A stretch of DNA of 64,000 nucleotides from Pseudomonadota bacterium (GCA_018896025.1 JAHIND010000005.1:1-64000), one strand, 5' to 3'; shown: positions 17,281 to 25,963, counted from the stretch's first letter. Program-made: numbers and translations. The notes: generated by a model not told the origin, from the sequence alone.

Positions 17281-18246
17281 TTAGGGCATCAGTATGTTGG
17301 GCACAGCGATGCCGCGCTCCTTCAGGGCCTTCACGGTGCCCGGGTGCAGCGGTATGGGGCTGTACTTCACCGCGTTCTCCGGGGTGGTGTAGGCCGCCGA
17401 GGGGTGGATCTTCATCAGGTAGTCCTTGTGATTCCACAAGGCGTTGACCAGATTGTAGACCAGCTCGGTGTCCAGGGACTTCTGCACGATCATCACGTTC
17501 CACACGCCGATGGTGGGAATCGGGACATCCACGCCGCGGTACACGCCCGCGCCCAGGTCCACCGCCGCGTAGGTCTTGTTGTAGGCCAGGATCTTGGCCT
17601 GCTGCTTGCCGGTGAAGGCCAGGATGCGGATGTCGTGGGTGGTGGCCAGGTCCATGATGGAGCTGGTGCCCGGGCCCACCGACCAGAAGCCTACCTCGAT
17701 GGTGCCGTCGCGCAGGGCGTTGGCGGTCTCGGTGAAGCTCAGGCGCTTGTCGCTGTAGGAGTCCAGGGGAATGCCCAGGGCCTTGAGCACGGTCTCGCTC
17801 ATGAAGTTGGTGCCGCTGCCGGGGCTGCCGGTGGACACGCTCTTACCCTTGATCTGCTCCACGTTGGTGATGGGGCTCTTCTTGAGCACCACGACCTGGA
17901 GAAGGTTGGGGTACATGATGGCCATGCCCAGGATGCGGTGCTTCTTGCCGCGGAACTTGCTGGTGCCGTTGAAGCCGGCCTTGGCCACGTCGCCCATGAC
18001 CTCGCCGATGACCGTTTCGCCCTTGTCGGCCAGCTTGACGTTTTCCACGCTGGCGCCGGTGACCTCGGCCACCGCCTTGACGCCCTTGACGTACTTGGAC
18101 CAGATTTCGGCCACACCGCCGCCGTAGGGATAGTAGATGCCGCCGGTGCCGCCGGTGCCGATGCCGATGAAGGTGGTGCCCAGGGCCATGGAAGCGCCGA
18201 GCAGGAGCGCCGCCGCGACAACCAAAATTACGCTAAACCTTTTCAT
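17281..18246 (-). CDS. TAXI-family TRAP transporter solute-binding protein
   Basis: 321 residues with a cleavable signal peptide (VILVVAAALLLGASMALG). The mature protein begins FIGIGTGGTGGIYYPYGGG, the hallmark of the TAXI family. Other conserved parts are GSPGSGTNFMSETVLKALGI and a C-terminal HPGTVKALKERGI. It is periplasmic and should deliver a small carboxylate to the fused permease. ATG 18246 follows AAGGAGGATCAACCC. TAXI ligands known elsewhere include glutamate and 2-oxoglutarate; none can be assigned here. Confidence 0.93.
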   Translation of the reverse strand: MKRFSVILVVAAALLLGASMALGTTFIGIGTGGTGGIYYPYGGGVAEIWSKYVKGVKAVAEVTGASVENVKLADKGETVIGEVMGDVAKAGFNGTSKFRGKKHRILGMAIMYPNLLQVVVLKKSPITNVEQIKGKSVSTGSPGSGTNFMSETVLKALGIPLDSYSDKRLSFTETANALRDGTIEVGFWSVGPGTSSIMDLATTHDIRILAFTGKQQAKILAYNKTYAAVDLGAGVYRGVDVPIPTIGVWNVMIVQKSLDTELVYNLVNALWNHKDYLMKIHPSAAYTTPENAVKYSPIPLHPGTVKALKERGIAVPNILMP

Positions 18247-18270
18247 GGGTTGATCCTCCTTGGACCCTGG

Positions 18271-18714
18271 CTACTTGGCCATGGTCTTGACGATTAGGGT
18301 CATGCCGGTGGGCGCGGTGGACTGGCCCTTGAAGAAATAGGTGAAGCCGGCGGTGGCGCCGGGCTTGACCAGCCCCTTATTGGTCTTGCGGGGGATCAGG
18401 CCGCCCACGGCCTTGTCGTTGTCCAGGAAGATGTTGACCCTGAAACGCTGGTCTTCCTTGGAGACGTTCATCAGGGTGACCTTGACCGCCAGGGACTGCA
18501 CGCCGTCAAACATTTTGTGCATGCACTCCAGGGCCACCAGCTTGGCCTCCGGGGCGATCGCCCTGACCATCTTGCCCTGCACCGCGCAGGCGATCGTTTT
18601 CACCGGGGCCGGCTTGGCCACCTCCTCTTCCATGGTGGCGCAACCGCCCACGGTGAGGGCCAAGGCCGTCAGGGCAGCCATAAGCCCCATGAGCACTACT
18701 TTGGTGACTCTCAT
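18271..18714 (-). CDS. Small lipoprotein of the TRAP-TAXI operon
   Basis: 147 residues. The signal sequence ends in the lipobox TVGGC, giving a lipidated Cys near residue 24. The soluble part looks like an all-beta domain (VKVTLMNVSKEDQRFRVNIFLDNDKAVGG...TAGFTYFFKGQS) similar to small outer-membrane lipoproteins with an immunoglobulin-like fold; the family is not identified. The ATG at 18714 is behind GGGAGGTAGAAGC. It lies 24 bases before the TAXI gene and 44 after the regulator gene, so it is an operon member. Confidence 0.75.
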   Translation of the reverse strand: MRVTKVVLMGLMAALTALALTVGGCATMEEEVAKPAPVKTIACAVQGKMVRAIAPEAKLVALECMHKMFDGVQSLAVKVTLMNVSKEDQRFRVNIFLDNDKAVGGLIPRKTNKGLVKPGATAGFTYFFKGQSTAPTGMTLIVKTMAK

Positions 18715-18758
18715 GCTTCTACCTCCCGTCCTGGTTTTTGGAACCACAAATCGTCGTT

Positions 18759-19487
18759 CTAGCCGGCCTTTCGCCCGGCCTGGCCCCTGCCGACCTCCAC
18801 GCCCATGTTGCGGTAGAGTTCGCGCAAGGTTTCCAGGTCAGCGACCGTAAGCCGGCGGGCTTCCTCAGCCTGCCCAGCCCGCACCGCAGCCATGATTTGG
18901 TAGTGATAATCATGCACGATGAGGCTGGTTTGCCGGTTCAGCTTGCCCCTGAGGCTCTCCACCAGGATGCTCATGACCGTGTCGCACAACAGGCTGAGCA
19001 GTGGATTGCCGGCCAGGGCCACCAGACGGCGGTGAAATTCCAGGTTGTGAATACGAAGCGTCTGGGAGTCTTCGCGGCTCTCGTGGGCCAGTTCCAGCAC
19101 CTCGGCCAAACGAGCCAGGCCGGAGGGCTTGCCCCGCTGGGCGGCCAGGGCCGCCGCCGGGGGCTCCAGCAAGAGCCGCATCTCGAAAAGATCGTTGAGG
19201 GTGATGTCGCCGCCCGCCAGGAGATTTTGCATGGAGGCGACCAGGGGCTTGTCCAGGTCGTGGCACACGAAGGTCCCGCCTCCTGCGCCTTTCTGCACCC
19301 GGAGGATGCCGGCCATCTCCAGAGTACGGATGGCCTCGCGGACCACCACCCGGCTCACCCCGTAGTTTTCGGCCAGTTCGCGCTCGGGCGGAAGTTGTTG
19401 ATCTTGCTCCAGTAGACCGGCAAAAACCTGTCCCCGAATGGCCTCGGCCACTTCTTCATAGGCCTTCTTGCGCCGGTTGACTTGCAA
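18759..19487 (-). CDS. GntR-family regulator with FCD domain
   Basis: 242 residues. The winged helix spans about residues 10-72 (GLLEQDQQLPPERELAENYG, VSRVVVREAIRTLEMAGI). The FCD ligand domain follows, with metal or ligand-binding residues in the pattern FEMRLLLEP, HNLEFHRRL and HDYHYQIMAAV. It starts with TTG. FCD regulators usually sense the carboxylate that their operon imports. Its position as first gene of the TAXI/CoA-transferase operon and the palindrome at 19553-19568 fit autoregulation. Confidence 0.88.
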   Translation of the reverse strand: MQVNRRKKAYEEVAEAIRGQVFAGLLEQDQQLPPERELAENYGVSRVVVREAIRTLEMAGILRVQKGAGGGTFVCHDLDKPLVASMQNLLAGGDITLNDLFEMRLLLEPPAAALAAQRGKPSGLARLAEVLELAHESREDSQTLRIHNLEFHRRLVALAGNPLLSLLCDTVMSILVESLRGKLNRQTSLIVHDYHYQIMAAVRAGQAEEARRLTVADLETLRELYRNMGVEVGRGQAGRKAG

Positions 19488-19552
19488 CAGTGTTTCCCCC
19501 GGGTCCTTCCCCTACATTCCTGCGGACGAGCGAGTGATGACTTGTTGGGTGA

Positions 19553-19568
19553 GGTCTAACCTTAGACC
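19553..19568. promoter_or_regulatory. Candidate GntR/FCD operator
   Basis: Perfect 16-bp palindrome GGTCTAACCTTAGACC (arms GGTCTAA and TTAGACC). It sits 66 bases before the regulator start and 80 before the divergent plus-strand operon, so one regulator bound here could control both directions. Assignment to the adjoining regulator is inferred from position. Confidence 0.6.
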
Positions 19569-19647
19569 ACATCTATTTTGCCAATCTTGGGCCCGCCTTG
19601 TCAAGGGCCGGGTTGACCGAAACGGCGGGTGCGCCTAGACTTGGCCC

Positions 19648-20106
19648 ATGTCCGCCGAGCACACCGCTTCGGCCCCGGCCGGTCCTCTCTGGCGTCTGGC
19701 CCTGGGCCGCAGTTTGGGGCGGAGCCGCAAGTTTTTGTGGTTCCTGCTCATTAATATTTTACCCCTGTACGTGGCCAGCGACCTACTAGTGACCAGCGGG
19801 GCCCTGGCCAAGATCAGCGGCTTTTTGGAGCCGGTGATGAGCCTGTGGGGCCTGCCGCCCGAGGCGGCGGCGGTGCTTCTGGCGGGCATGCTGGTGAACC
19901 TCTACGCCGCCACCGCCGTGGCCGCGCCCCTGGCCCTGAGCTGGCAACAGGTCAGCGTGTTGGGCCTCATCCTGGGCATCGCCCACAGCCTGATCATGGA
20001 GGCGGTGGTGGTGCGCCAACTCACCCGGCGCTACCACGCCCTCACCCTGCTGCGCATCGTGCTGGGCCTGGGCGCGGGCTGGCTCCTGGCTCTGGTGTTA
20101 TGCTAG
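19648..20106 (+). CDS. Nucleoside-recognition (Gate) domain membrane protein, first half
   Basis: 152 residues, about four membrane segments. Motifs such as FLEPVMSLWGLPPEAAAVLLAGMLVNLYAATA and GIAHSLIMEAVVVRQLT fit the Gate/nucleoside recognition domain found in SpmA/SpmB-like and YjiH-like proteins. The next gene, overlapping by 7 bases, encodes a matching partner. The two probably form one membrane complex; the transported or sensed ligand is unknown. Confidence 0.78.
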   Translation: MSAEHTASAPAGPLWRLALGRSLGRSRKFLWFLLINILPLYVASDLLVTSGALAKISGFLEPVMSLWGLPPEAAAVLLAGMLVNLYAATAVAAPLALSWQQVSVLGLILGIAHSLIMEAVVVRQLTRRYHALTLLRIVLGLGAGWLLALVLC

Positions 20107-20549
20107 GCCAACTGGCAGCCATGCTGCCCGGCGCGGCCCTGAAGGGCCTGGTGCTGTGCGCCGAGTTGGCCCTGGTGGTGCTGCCGCTGATCGTGGGCTA
20201 CGAGATGGCCAAGGCCTACGGGGTGTTCGAGCGGCCCTGGAAGCGCCTGCGCCCGGCCCTGGCGGTGATCGGCCTGGGGCCCGGCGGCTTGGTGCCCCTG
20301 CTGGCCGGAGTTTTCCTGGGCCTGTTGTACGGGGCGGGCATCCTGGTCTCGGTGAGCCGGGAGGAGGGCCTGGCCGATTCCGAGCGTTTGGCCCTGGCCG
20401 TGTTTTTGGTCACCTGCCACGCGGTGGTGGAAGACACCGCCCTGTTCGTGATACTGGGGGGAAGCGCCTTTTGGATTCTGGCCCCGCGCCTGGTCATGGC
20501 CCTGGGCCTCACCGCCTGGCTGGCCCGGCGGGGACGGAGACGCCTTTAA
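20100..20549 (+). CDS. Nucleoside-recognition (Gate) domain membrane protein, second half
   Basis: 149 residues, about four membrane segments. It has YGVFERPWKRLRPALAVIGLGPGGLVPLLAG and the internal FLVTCHAVVEDTALFVILG, which mirrors the HSLIMEAVVV block of the upstream protein, so the two look like paralogous halves. ATG 20100 overlaps the preceding stop. The split into two overlapping genes rather than one fused gene is like SpmA-SpmB. Confidence 0.76.
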   Translation: MLGQLAAMLPGAALKGLVLCAELALVVLPLIVGYEMAKAYGVFERPWKRLRPALAVIGLGPGGLVPLLAGVFLGLLYGAGILVSVSREEGLADSERLALAVFLVTCHAVVEDTALFVILGGSAFWILAPRLVMALGLTAWLARRGRRRL

Positions 20550-20566
20550 ACCGACGGGAGAAAATC

Positions 20567-20845
20567 ATGGCCGAACACAGCCATACCTTTGTGGAAGAAT
20601 ACACCGGCCTGGTGGGCTTCGGCCTGGACCGCCCCACCGACGAGGCCACGGTGTTGGTCTATTTGCAGAAATTTTCCGACGACGAGTGCATGGCCACCAT
20701 CCTGCCCCGGCTCAGCCAAGAGGAGTTGGCCATGATCTTCGACACGGTGAGCGACCTTTTGCGCCGCCATCTGCAAGAAGAGGAATATCACGCCAAGTTC
20801 CTCAAAGACCCCGAGCCCCACCACCACGCCCCCATGGAAGAGTAA
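20567..20845 (+). CDS. Small acidic hypothetical protein
   Basis: 92 residues, soluble, His/Glu-rich at both ends (MAEHSHTFVEEYTG...EPHHHAPMEE). The middle is helical (DDECMATILPRLSQEELAMIFDTVSDLLRRHLQEEEYHAKFL). No family is recognised. ATG 20567 follows GACGGGAGAAAATC. It lies 17 bases after the preceding gene and 2 before the next, so it is part of the operon. The His cluster could bind metal; this is speculation. Confidence 0.75.
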   Translation: MAEHSHTFVEEYTGLVGFGLDRPTDEATVLVYLQKFSDDECMATILPRLSQEELAMIFDTVSDLLRRHLQEEEYHAKFLKDPEPHHHAPMEE

Positions 20846-20847
20846 CC

Positions 20848-21993
20848 ATGAGCCAAGAAGAAAAGCTGCCCCGCCAACTGGCCCTGGTCCGGGGCATATT
20901 GGATGGGGCCTTCTTCAGCCCCCTGCGCAGCCTGGACTGGCCCGCCTTTTGTTTCGACCAGCCCGGCCTCCTGGGCCTGGAAGAAGAAGAGGCCTTTGAC
21001 CTGTACGTGCGCGGGGCCCTGGCCGCCGAGACCATCTACCCCGAGCTGTGCGAGGGCCGCGAGCCCCTGGCCTGGATATGGTCCATGCCCGAGCCCAGCC
21101 CGGTGCTGGCCCACGCCCTGGCCAGCCTACGCGAGGACCGGCCCTTTTTGTTCCACCGCCTGCTCTACTCGCTCAGCCCGGTGAGCCAAGGCGAACTGGA
21201 CCCGGAGCAGTTCGAGCTGGTGGAGGACTACCTGGCCACCGCCCTGGGAGAGGGGGCCGGTCTGCGGGCGGCGGCGGCCACCGAGTTGGCCACCCTGACC
21301 CGCCGGGCCTTGCAGGCCGCGGGCGTTGAAGGCGGGGAGCCCGACGCCCTCCTGGCCGAAACCGCGGGGGTGGTGCTGGCCCAAGCCAAGGCCGCCGAGG
21401 TGATGAGCGACGCCGAGCTGCTCACCTGGCTCACCCTGGGCGGCGGGCTGGAGGGGGTGGACCCGGAGATCGCCCCGGCGGTGGCCGCCCTGGCCTGGTC
21501 CGCCTGGTGCGGGGCGGTGATCGGCGCTCCGCCCAACCTGGCCCTGCTTTCCCGCCTTCGCCCCAGCCTGGTCTTGAACCCCAGCGAGCTGGCCCTGTAC
21601 GCCCCCCAGCAGGCGGGCTCGGGCCAGGTGATCAGCGCCCGCTGCCCCTACTGCCAGACCGACAACTCCCTGGTGCTGGGCGATCAGGTCAGCGAGCGGG
21701 TGCGCTGCCCCCATCTGCTCTACGTGGGCACCAGCGACGAGGCCCACCTGCTGCGCGCGGTGCAGGGCTTCGACCTGGGGAAGGACTTCCTGGCCCTGCT
21801 GGAGAGCTACTACCAGTCCCCGGCGGACTTCGAGCTGTTCGCCACCATCGTGGACGACCTGTACGAGATGCTCTGCTCCCAGGGCCGCCTGGCCGCCGCG
21901 CCGGTGAGATGTGAGGGCACAGAGGGCTTCTATTACCTCAAGGCCTTTTTCGCCGGGCCTCCCCCGGAGCAAGAGGAAGAGAGCGTGCATTGA
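20848..21993 (+). CDS. Hypothetical protein with a zinc-finger-like CPYC motif
   Basis: 381 residues, Leu/Ala/Glu-rich, mostly helical. A CPYCQTDNSLVLGDQ...RCPHL segment near residue 272 resembles half of a zinc ribbon. The C-terminal quarter (DLGKDFLALLESYYQSPADF, FYYLKAFFAG) is aromatic. No family is recognised. The ATG follows the previous stop by two bases and its own stop overlaps the M42 peptidase start, so translation is coupled. Confidence 0.75.
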   Translation: MSQEEKLPRQLALVRGILDGAFFSPLRSLDWPAFCFDQPGLLGLEEEEAFDLYVRGALAAETIYPELCEGREPLAWIWSMPEPSPVLAHALASLREDRPFLFHRLLYSLSPVSQGELDPEQFELVEDYLATALGEGAGLRAAAATELATLTRRALQAAGVEGGEPDALLAETAGVVLAQAKAAEVMSDAELLTWLTLGGGLEGVDPEIAPAVAALAWSAWCGAVIGAPPNLALLSRLRPSLVLNPSELALYAPQQAGSGQVISARCPYCQTDNSLVLGDQVSERVRCPHLLYVGTSDEAHLLRAVQGFDLGKDFLALLESYYQSPADFELFATIVDDLYEMLCSQGRLAAAPVRCEGTEGFYYLKAFFAGPPPEQEEESVH

Positions 21994-23045
21994 TGAGCTT
22001 GCTTGAACTGCTGGACACCCTGTGCCCGCCCCTGGGCCCGCCGGGGCGCGAGGACGACATCCGCCTGGTGCTGCAAGGGCTGGTGGAGCCCCTGGCCCAG
22101 CGGGTGGAGACCGACCGCATGGGCAACCTCAGAGCCTGGTGGGGGCCGGACAAGCAGCCCCTCGTGATGCTGGACGCCCACATGGACGAGGTGGCGGTGA
22201 TCGTGCAGCACATCGACGAGCAGGGCTTTATCCGAGTGGCCCCCCTGGGCGGCCTGGACCGGCGGCTCTTGCCCGGTTCCAAGGTGATCCTGCAGCCCCG
22301 CCCCGGCCAGAGGGTCGATGCGGTGTGCGGCCTGCTGCCGCCCCACGTGAGCGGCGGCAAGGACCAGGACAAGACCCCGGCCTGGGAGCAGATATTTTTG
22401 GACGCGGGCCTGAGCAGCGCGGCCGAGGCGGCCGAAGCGGGGCTGGAGATCGGCACCTGCGGGGTGCTGGATCTGGGCAACGGACCCCTGGGCCAAGGCT
22501 TCTACCACGCCCGCAACCTGGACAACCGGGCCGGGTGCGCCGTCTTGGTTTGGCTGCTCACCAGGCTGGCCGCCGAAAAGCGCGAGCTGCCCTTCGGCCT
22601 GGTGATGAACTTCTCGGTGGCCGAGGAAGTGGGCCTGCGCGGAGCGGCCACGGCGGCCTTTGACCTGGCCCCGGACCTGGCCCTGGCCGTGGAGTCCACG
22701 GTGGGCGAGACCCCCGGCGTGGAGGCGGCGCGCACCCCCACCCGCTTGGGCCAAGGCCCGGCCATCACCGTGGCCGACGGGCGCATCGTGGTGCCCCTGG
22801 CCATGGTGGACTCCCTGGAGGCGGCGGCCAAGGGGGCGGGCATCGCGGCGCAGCGCAAGCGGCCTCCCTTTGGGGGCACCAACGCCGGGGCCATCCACAT
22901 GAGCCGGGGCGGGGTGCTCACCGGGGTGGTGAGCGTGCCCACCCGCTACATCCACAGCCCAGCCTCGGTGCTCAAGCTCAGCGACCTGGAGGGCCTGGGC
23001 GATTTGGTGTGGGCCTGGCTGGGCCGGGCCGGAGAGTTGCTGTGA
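21993..23045 (+). CDS. M42-family metalloaminopeptidase
   Basis: 350-residue cytoplasmic di-zinc aminopeptidase of the tetrahedral M42 (glutamyl aminopeptidase/deblocking) type. Ligands visible are H63 (DAHMDEV), bridging D177 (ARNLDNRAG), E212 with catalytic E211 (VAEEVGLRG), E234 at the position usually Asp (AVESTVGE), and H321 (TRYIHSP). ATG 21993 overlaps the preceding stop (TGATG) and is preferred to the TTG one codon earlier. It is followed, with overlap, by an M24 peptidase, so the two likely act in sequence on peptides. Confidence 0.92.
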   Translation: MSLLELLDTLCPPLGPPGREDDIRLVLQGLVEPLAQRVETDRMGNLRAWWGPDKQPLVMLDAHMDEVAVIVQHIDEQGFIRVAPLGGLDRRLLPGSKVILQPRPGQRVDAVCGLLPPHVSGGKDQDKTPAWEQIFLDAGLSSAAEAAEAGLEIGTCGVLDLGNGPLGQGFYHARNLDNRAGCAVLVWLLTRLAAEKRELPFGLVMNFSVAEEVGLRGAATAAFDLAPDLALAVESTVGETPGVEAARTPTRLGQGPAITVADGRIVVPLAMVDSLEAAAKGAGIAAQRKRPPFGGTNAGAIHMSRGGVLTGVVSVPTRYIHSPASVLKLSDLEGLGDLVWAWLGRAGELL

Positions 23046-24262
23046 CCTGGGAGTTCCCCTCCTGGTACCGCCTGACCCCCCTGGAAGTGCTGGCCCCGCG
23101 CGCCGAGCGCATGGCGGCCATGTGCGCCGAACAGGACCTGGGGGGCGTGCTGCTCACCGACGCCTACGACGTGTTCTACGCCAGCGGCACCAGCCAGCAG
23201 GGCCTGGTGATGATCCCGGTCAAGGGCGAGCCCTTGGTGCTCATGCGCCGCCACTTCGAGCGGGCCGCGGCGGAGAGCCCCTGGCTGGTGACCCCCATCA
23301 AAGGCCTGACCCAGGCGGCGGACTTCCTGCTGGCCGCCCTGCCCCAAGGCTCGCGTCTGGGTTTAACCCTAGACGTCATGCCCGCCGCCGACTATCTTGG
23401 CTGGAAAAAGCGCCTGCCCGGCCTGGAGCTCACCGACGCCACCAGCCCCTGGTTGCAGATCAAGGCGGTCAAGGACGCCTGGGAGCTGGAGCGCATGACC
23501 GAGGCGGGCAAACTGGCCGCCGAGGTCTACGCCGCCCTGCCCGGCCTGATAAAACCGGGCATGAGCGAGGCCGAGCTGGCCGGGGAGATGCAGCGCCTGG
23601 CCATTGGCGGCGGCTCCATCGACTACCTGCGCTCCCGCCACGCCTATCACCAGACCTACTCCTGGCACATCGCCTCCGGCCCGGAGGGCAACCTGCCCAG
23701 CGCCATGGACGCGCCCTTCAACGGCTGGGGCCTGTCCCCGGCCTTTCCCCTGGGGTCCAGCCACCGGCGCTTCAAGGCGGGCGAGCCCATCAACGTGGAC
23801 TTCGGGGTGAGCCTGAACGGCTACCAGACCGACCAGACCCGCACCTTTGTCCTGGGAACCGCGCCCGAAGAGGTGCGCCAAGCCCACGCCTGCCTGGAGG
23901 AGATAGAGGCCGCGCTCATCAAGGGCTTGGTGCCCGGCGCGGTGAGTGGCGAGCTGTATAGCCTGTCCCTGGAGATCGCGGCCCGCTGGGGCCTGAGCGA
24001 CAGCTACCTGGGCAGGCCGGAGCACAGAATCCGCTTCGCGGCCCACGGGGTGGGCCAGGAGCTGGGCTGCCCGCCCTACATCCTGGAGAACTCGCCGGCC
24101 GTGGTGCGCGCGGGCGAGACCTACGCCCTGGAGCTGAAGATGGTCACCAGCCTGGGGCCGGTGGGCCTGGAAAGCACCGTGGCGGTGAGGCCCTCGGGCC
24201 CAGCCCTGAACCTGACCCCCGCGCCCAGCCTTTTGGCCGAGATACCCTTGGAGGCTTCATGA
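23042..24262 (+). CDS. M24-family (Xaa-Pro type) metallopeptidase
   Basis: 406 residues. An N-terminal creatinase-like domain is followed by the pita-bread catalytic domain. Metal ligands are two Asp in INVDFGVSLNGYQTDQTR, His in FAAHGVGQELG, Glu in YALELKM and Glu in GLESTVAV. The HAYHQTYSWHIASG stretch is typical of the Xaa-Pro dipeptidase group. GTG 23042 overlaps the M42 stop (GTGA). It probably removes N-terminal residues next to proline or trims peptides after the M42 enzyme. Confidence 0.9.
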   Translation: MTWEFPSWYRLTPLEVLAPRAERMAAMCAEQDLGGVLLTDAYDVFYASGTSQQGLVMIPVKGEPLVLMRRHFERAAAESPWLVTPIKGLTQAADFLLAALPQGSRLGLTLDVMPAADYLGWKKRLPGLELTDATSPWLQIKAVKDAWELERMTEAGKLAAEVYAALPGLIKPGMSEAELAGEMQRLAIGGGSIDYLRSRHAYHQTYSWHIASGPEGNLPSAMDAPFNGWGLSPAFPLGSSHRRFKAGEPINVDFGVSLNGYQTDQTRTFVLGTAPEEVRQAHACLEEIEAALIKGLVPGAVSGELYSLSLEIAARWGLSDSYLGRPEHRIRFAAHGVGQELGCPPYILENSPAVVRAGETYALELKMVTSLGPVGLESTVAVRPSGPALNLTPAPSLLAEIPLEAS

Positions 24263-24726
24263 AGCAGATAAACCCGGAATGGGTCAAGGCCATCCAGAGC
24301 GGGGTGAACCCCTGCCCCTACTTTGAGTTGCAATCCATGCGCATCGCCGAGGTGAGTTGGGGCCGGGCCCGGGTGGAGATAGACCTGTCCCACAAGCATA
24401 TCCAGCCCTTCGGCATCGTGCACGGCGGGGTGATCTCATCCATCGCCGACGCGGCGGGCTTCTGGGGGGTCTACAGCCAGATGGAGCCGGGATACGCAAT
24501 GACCACGGTGGAGCTCAAGGTGAACTTCCTGGCTCCCACCAAGGACGTGGGCCAACTCATCGGCGAGGGCCGCTGCATCAAACTGGGGCGCACCCTGGGC
24601 CTGGGCGAGGCCACGGTCACCAACTCGGCGGGCAAGCTGGTGGCCCACGCCACCACCACCCTGATGGTGGTGCCCCACCTCAGCTTGGTGAATCAGGACA
24701 AGCTGCCGCCCAAATTCTTGGATTAG
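24259..24726 (+). CDS. PaaI-like hotdog thioesterase
   Basis: 155 residues, single hotdog domain. The signature HGGVISSIADAAGFWGVYSQM (about residues 54-74) has the HGG and acidic residues used in acyl-CoA hydrolysis; TVELKVNFLAPTK is the following conserved strand. ATG 24259 overlaps the M24 stop. The acyl substrate is unknown. It is the last gene of the seven-gene plus-strand run beginning at 19648. Confidence 0.9.
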   Translation: MKQINPEWVKAIQSGVNPCPYFELQSMRIAEVSWGRARVEIDLSHKHIQPFGIVHGGVISSIADAAGFWGVYSQMEPGYAMTTVELKVNFLAPTKDVGQLIGEGRCIKLGRTLGLGEATVTNSAGKLVAHATTTLMVVPHLSLVNQDKLPPKFLD

Positions 24727-24763
24727 CCCGGCTGCGCCATACAAGCGGCTTTATACCCGAGTC

Positions 24764-24976
24764 CGGCACAGCCAGACGCCGCAGGGCAAGGCGGCCCAAG
24801 GCTTGGGCTGCCAAGGCGTTGCAACGGGAGCCACTGTGGTGAGTAGGGGCAACGAACTACTCGACCCGCTTTGCCGCCAGCGGCTCGCTGGGCGAACGAG
24901 GGACGCAGGCGTAGTCTACCTACGCCGAGGACCGAGTGACGCCGACAACTCCGCCATGCGGGGTCTGGCGAAGCCG
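24764..24976. repeat. Family A palindromic element, copy A3 with insert
   Basis: Left end CGGCACAGCCAGACGCCGC, right end GCGGGGTCTGGCGAAGCCG, with the inner GGCGTAG..CTACGCC palindrome. At 213 bp it is about 90 bases longer than the other copies because of an unrelated insert after the left end. It lies between two convergent genes and ends 4 bases before the amidinotransferase stop codon. Confidence 0.78.
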
Positions 24977-24979
24977 TGG

Positions 24980-25963
24980 CTAATCTAAAACGCTATCTCT
25001 CCATAGAGGGTGATGGGAACAGCGGAAGGCCCCGCCCCAGGTGGCCACCGCGTCGTAGGGGATATCGATAACCTCCACCCCGCGCTGGGCCAGCTCTTGG
25101 CCGATGCGATGGTGCTGCTCATCGATGATCACGCTCTTATCGTCCAGCACCAGGCAGTTGGCCGCCAGGCGCTTGGCCTCCTCCAGGCTCACCTCCACGT
25201 AGTCCCAGTCGCGGATGCTCTCGGGCAGGCCCTCCACGAATCCCTCCCGGCAGATGATCCCCAGGCCGGGGCGCACCAGGGCCAGCACGCAGTCCAAATG
25301 CTCCCAGGCGTCGGTGAGCTTTACCTCGTGCACCCGGTACTTGGCTCCCAGCAAATTTTGCAGCCAGGCGATGCCCGCCGGGTTGGAGCCACGGCCCGAG
25401 TTGCCCACGTAGACGTCGTAGCCGTTTAGCAAGACGTCGCCGCCCTCCAGATAGAGGTTGTCCTCGCCGAAGCTGGGCGAGGCCGGGGGCATGGCCACAT
25501 AGCGGGCCCCCGAACCGGCCAGGCGTTCGCGGATGATGGGGCGCACCGCGAAGCGCTCCTTGGCCCGCATGGGCACCTTGAGCACGGTTTCGATGACGTG
25601 ATCGCCCACCACCAGCATGGGGTCCCGGGCGTAGAGCAGCATGCCGCCCTGCTGCACGTAGTCCATGTATTGGCGCTCGGCCGGAGCCAGGCGGCGGCTG
25701 CGGTGCACGATGACCCCGCGCCCGGCCAGCACCTCGGCCAGGTGGTCAATTTGGACGATGACCTTGGCGGTGCGCTCGGGCTCTATCTCCTCGGCGGGGC
25801 GGCCGCCGTAGGCCTTCATGATGTCGATGAACTGGGGATCGTAGATGAAGCTGACCGCCTCGCTGAAGCCGGGCATCACCAGGTCTTCTCCCCGGCCCAC
25901 GATGACTTCGCGCAGCTTGCCCCATTCGTGATGGGCGGTGATGGGTCTGCCTTGGCTGGTCAT
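24980..25963 (-). CDS. Amidinotransferase / arginine-deiminase-superfamily enzyme
   Basis: 327 residues in the pentein fold. The catalytic Asp is in LYLEGGDVLLNG, the His in TDAWEHLDCVLALVRPG and the nucleophilic Cys near the C-terminus in GGAFRCSHHPL, the arrangement of glycine amidinotransferase and related guanidino-modifying enzymes. The N-terminus EWGKLREVIVGRGEDL matches amidinotransferases more than dimethylargininases. ATG 25963 is behind CAGGAGGCAACC. Neighbours give no hint of the substrate. Confidence 0.86.
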   Translation of the reverse strand: MTSQGRPITAHHEWGKLREVIVGRGEDLVMPGFSEAVSFIYDPQFIDIMKAYGGRPAEEIEPERTAKVIVQIDHLAEVLAGRGVIVHRSRRLAPAERQYMDYVQQGGMLLYARDPMLVVGDHVIETVLKVPMRAKERFAVRPIIRERLAGSGARYVAMPPASPSFGEDNLYLEGGDVLLNGYDVYVGNSGRGSNPAGIAWLQNLLGAKYRVHEVKLTDAWEHLDCVLALVRPGLGIICREGFVEGLPESIRDWDYVEVSLEEAKRLAANCLVLDDKSVIIDEQHHRIGQELAQRGVEVIDIPYDAVATWGGAFRCSHHPLWRDSVLD

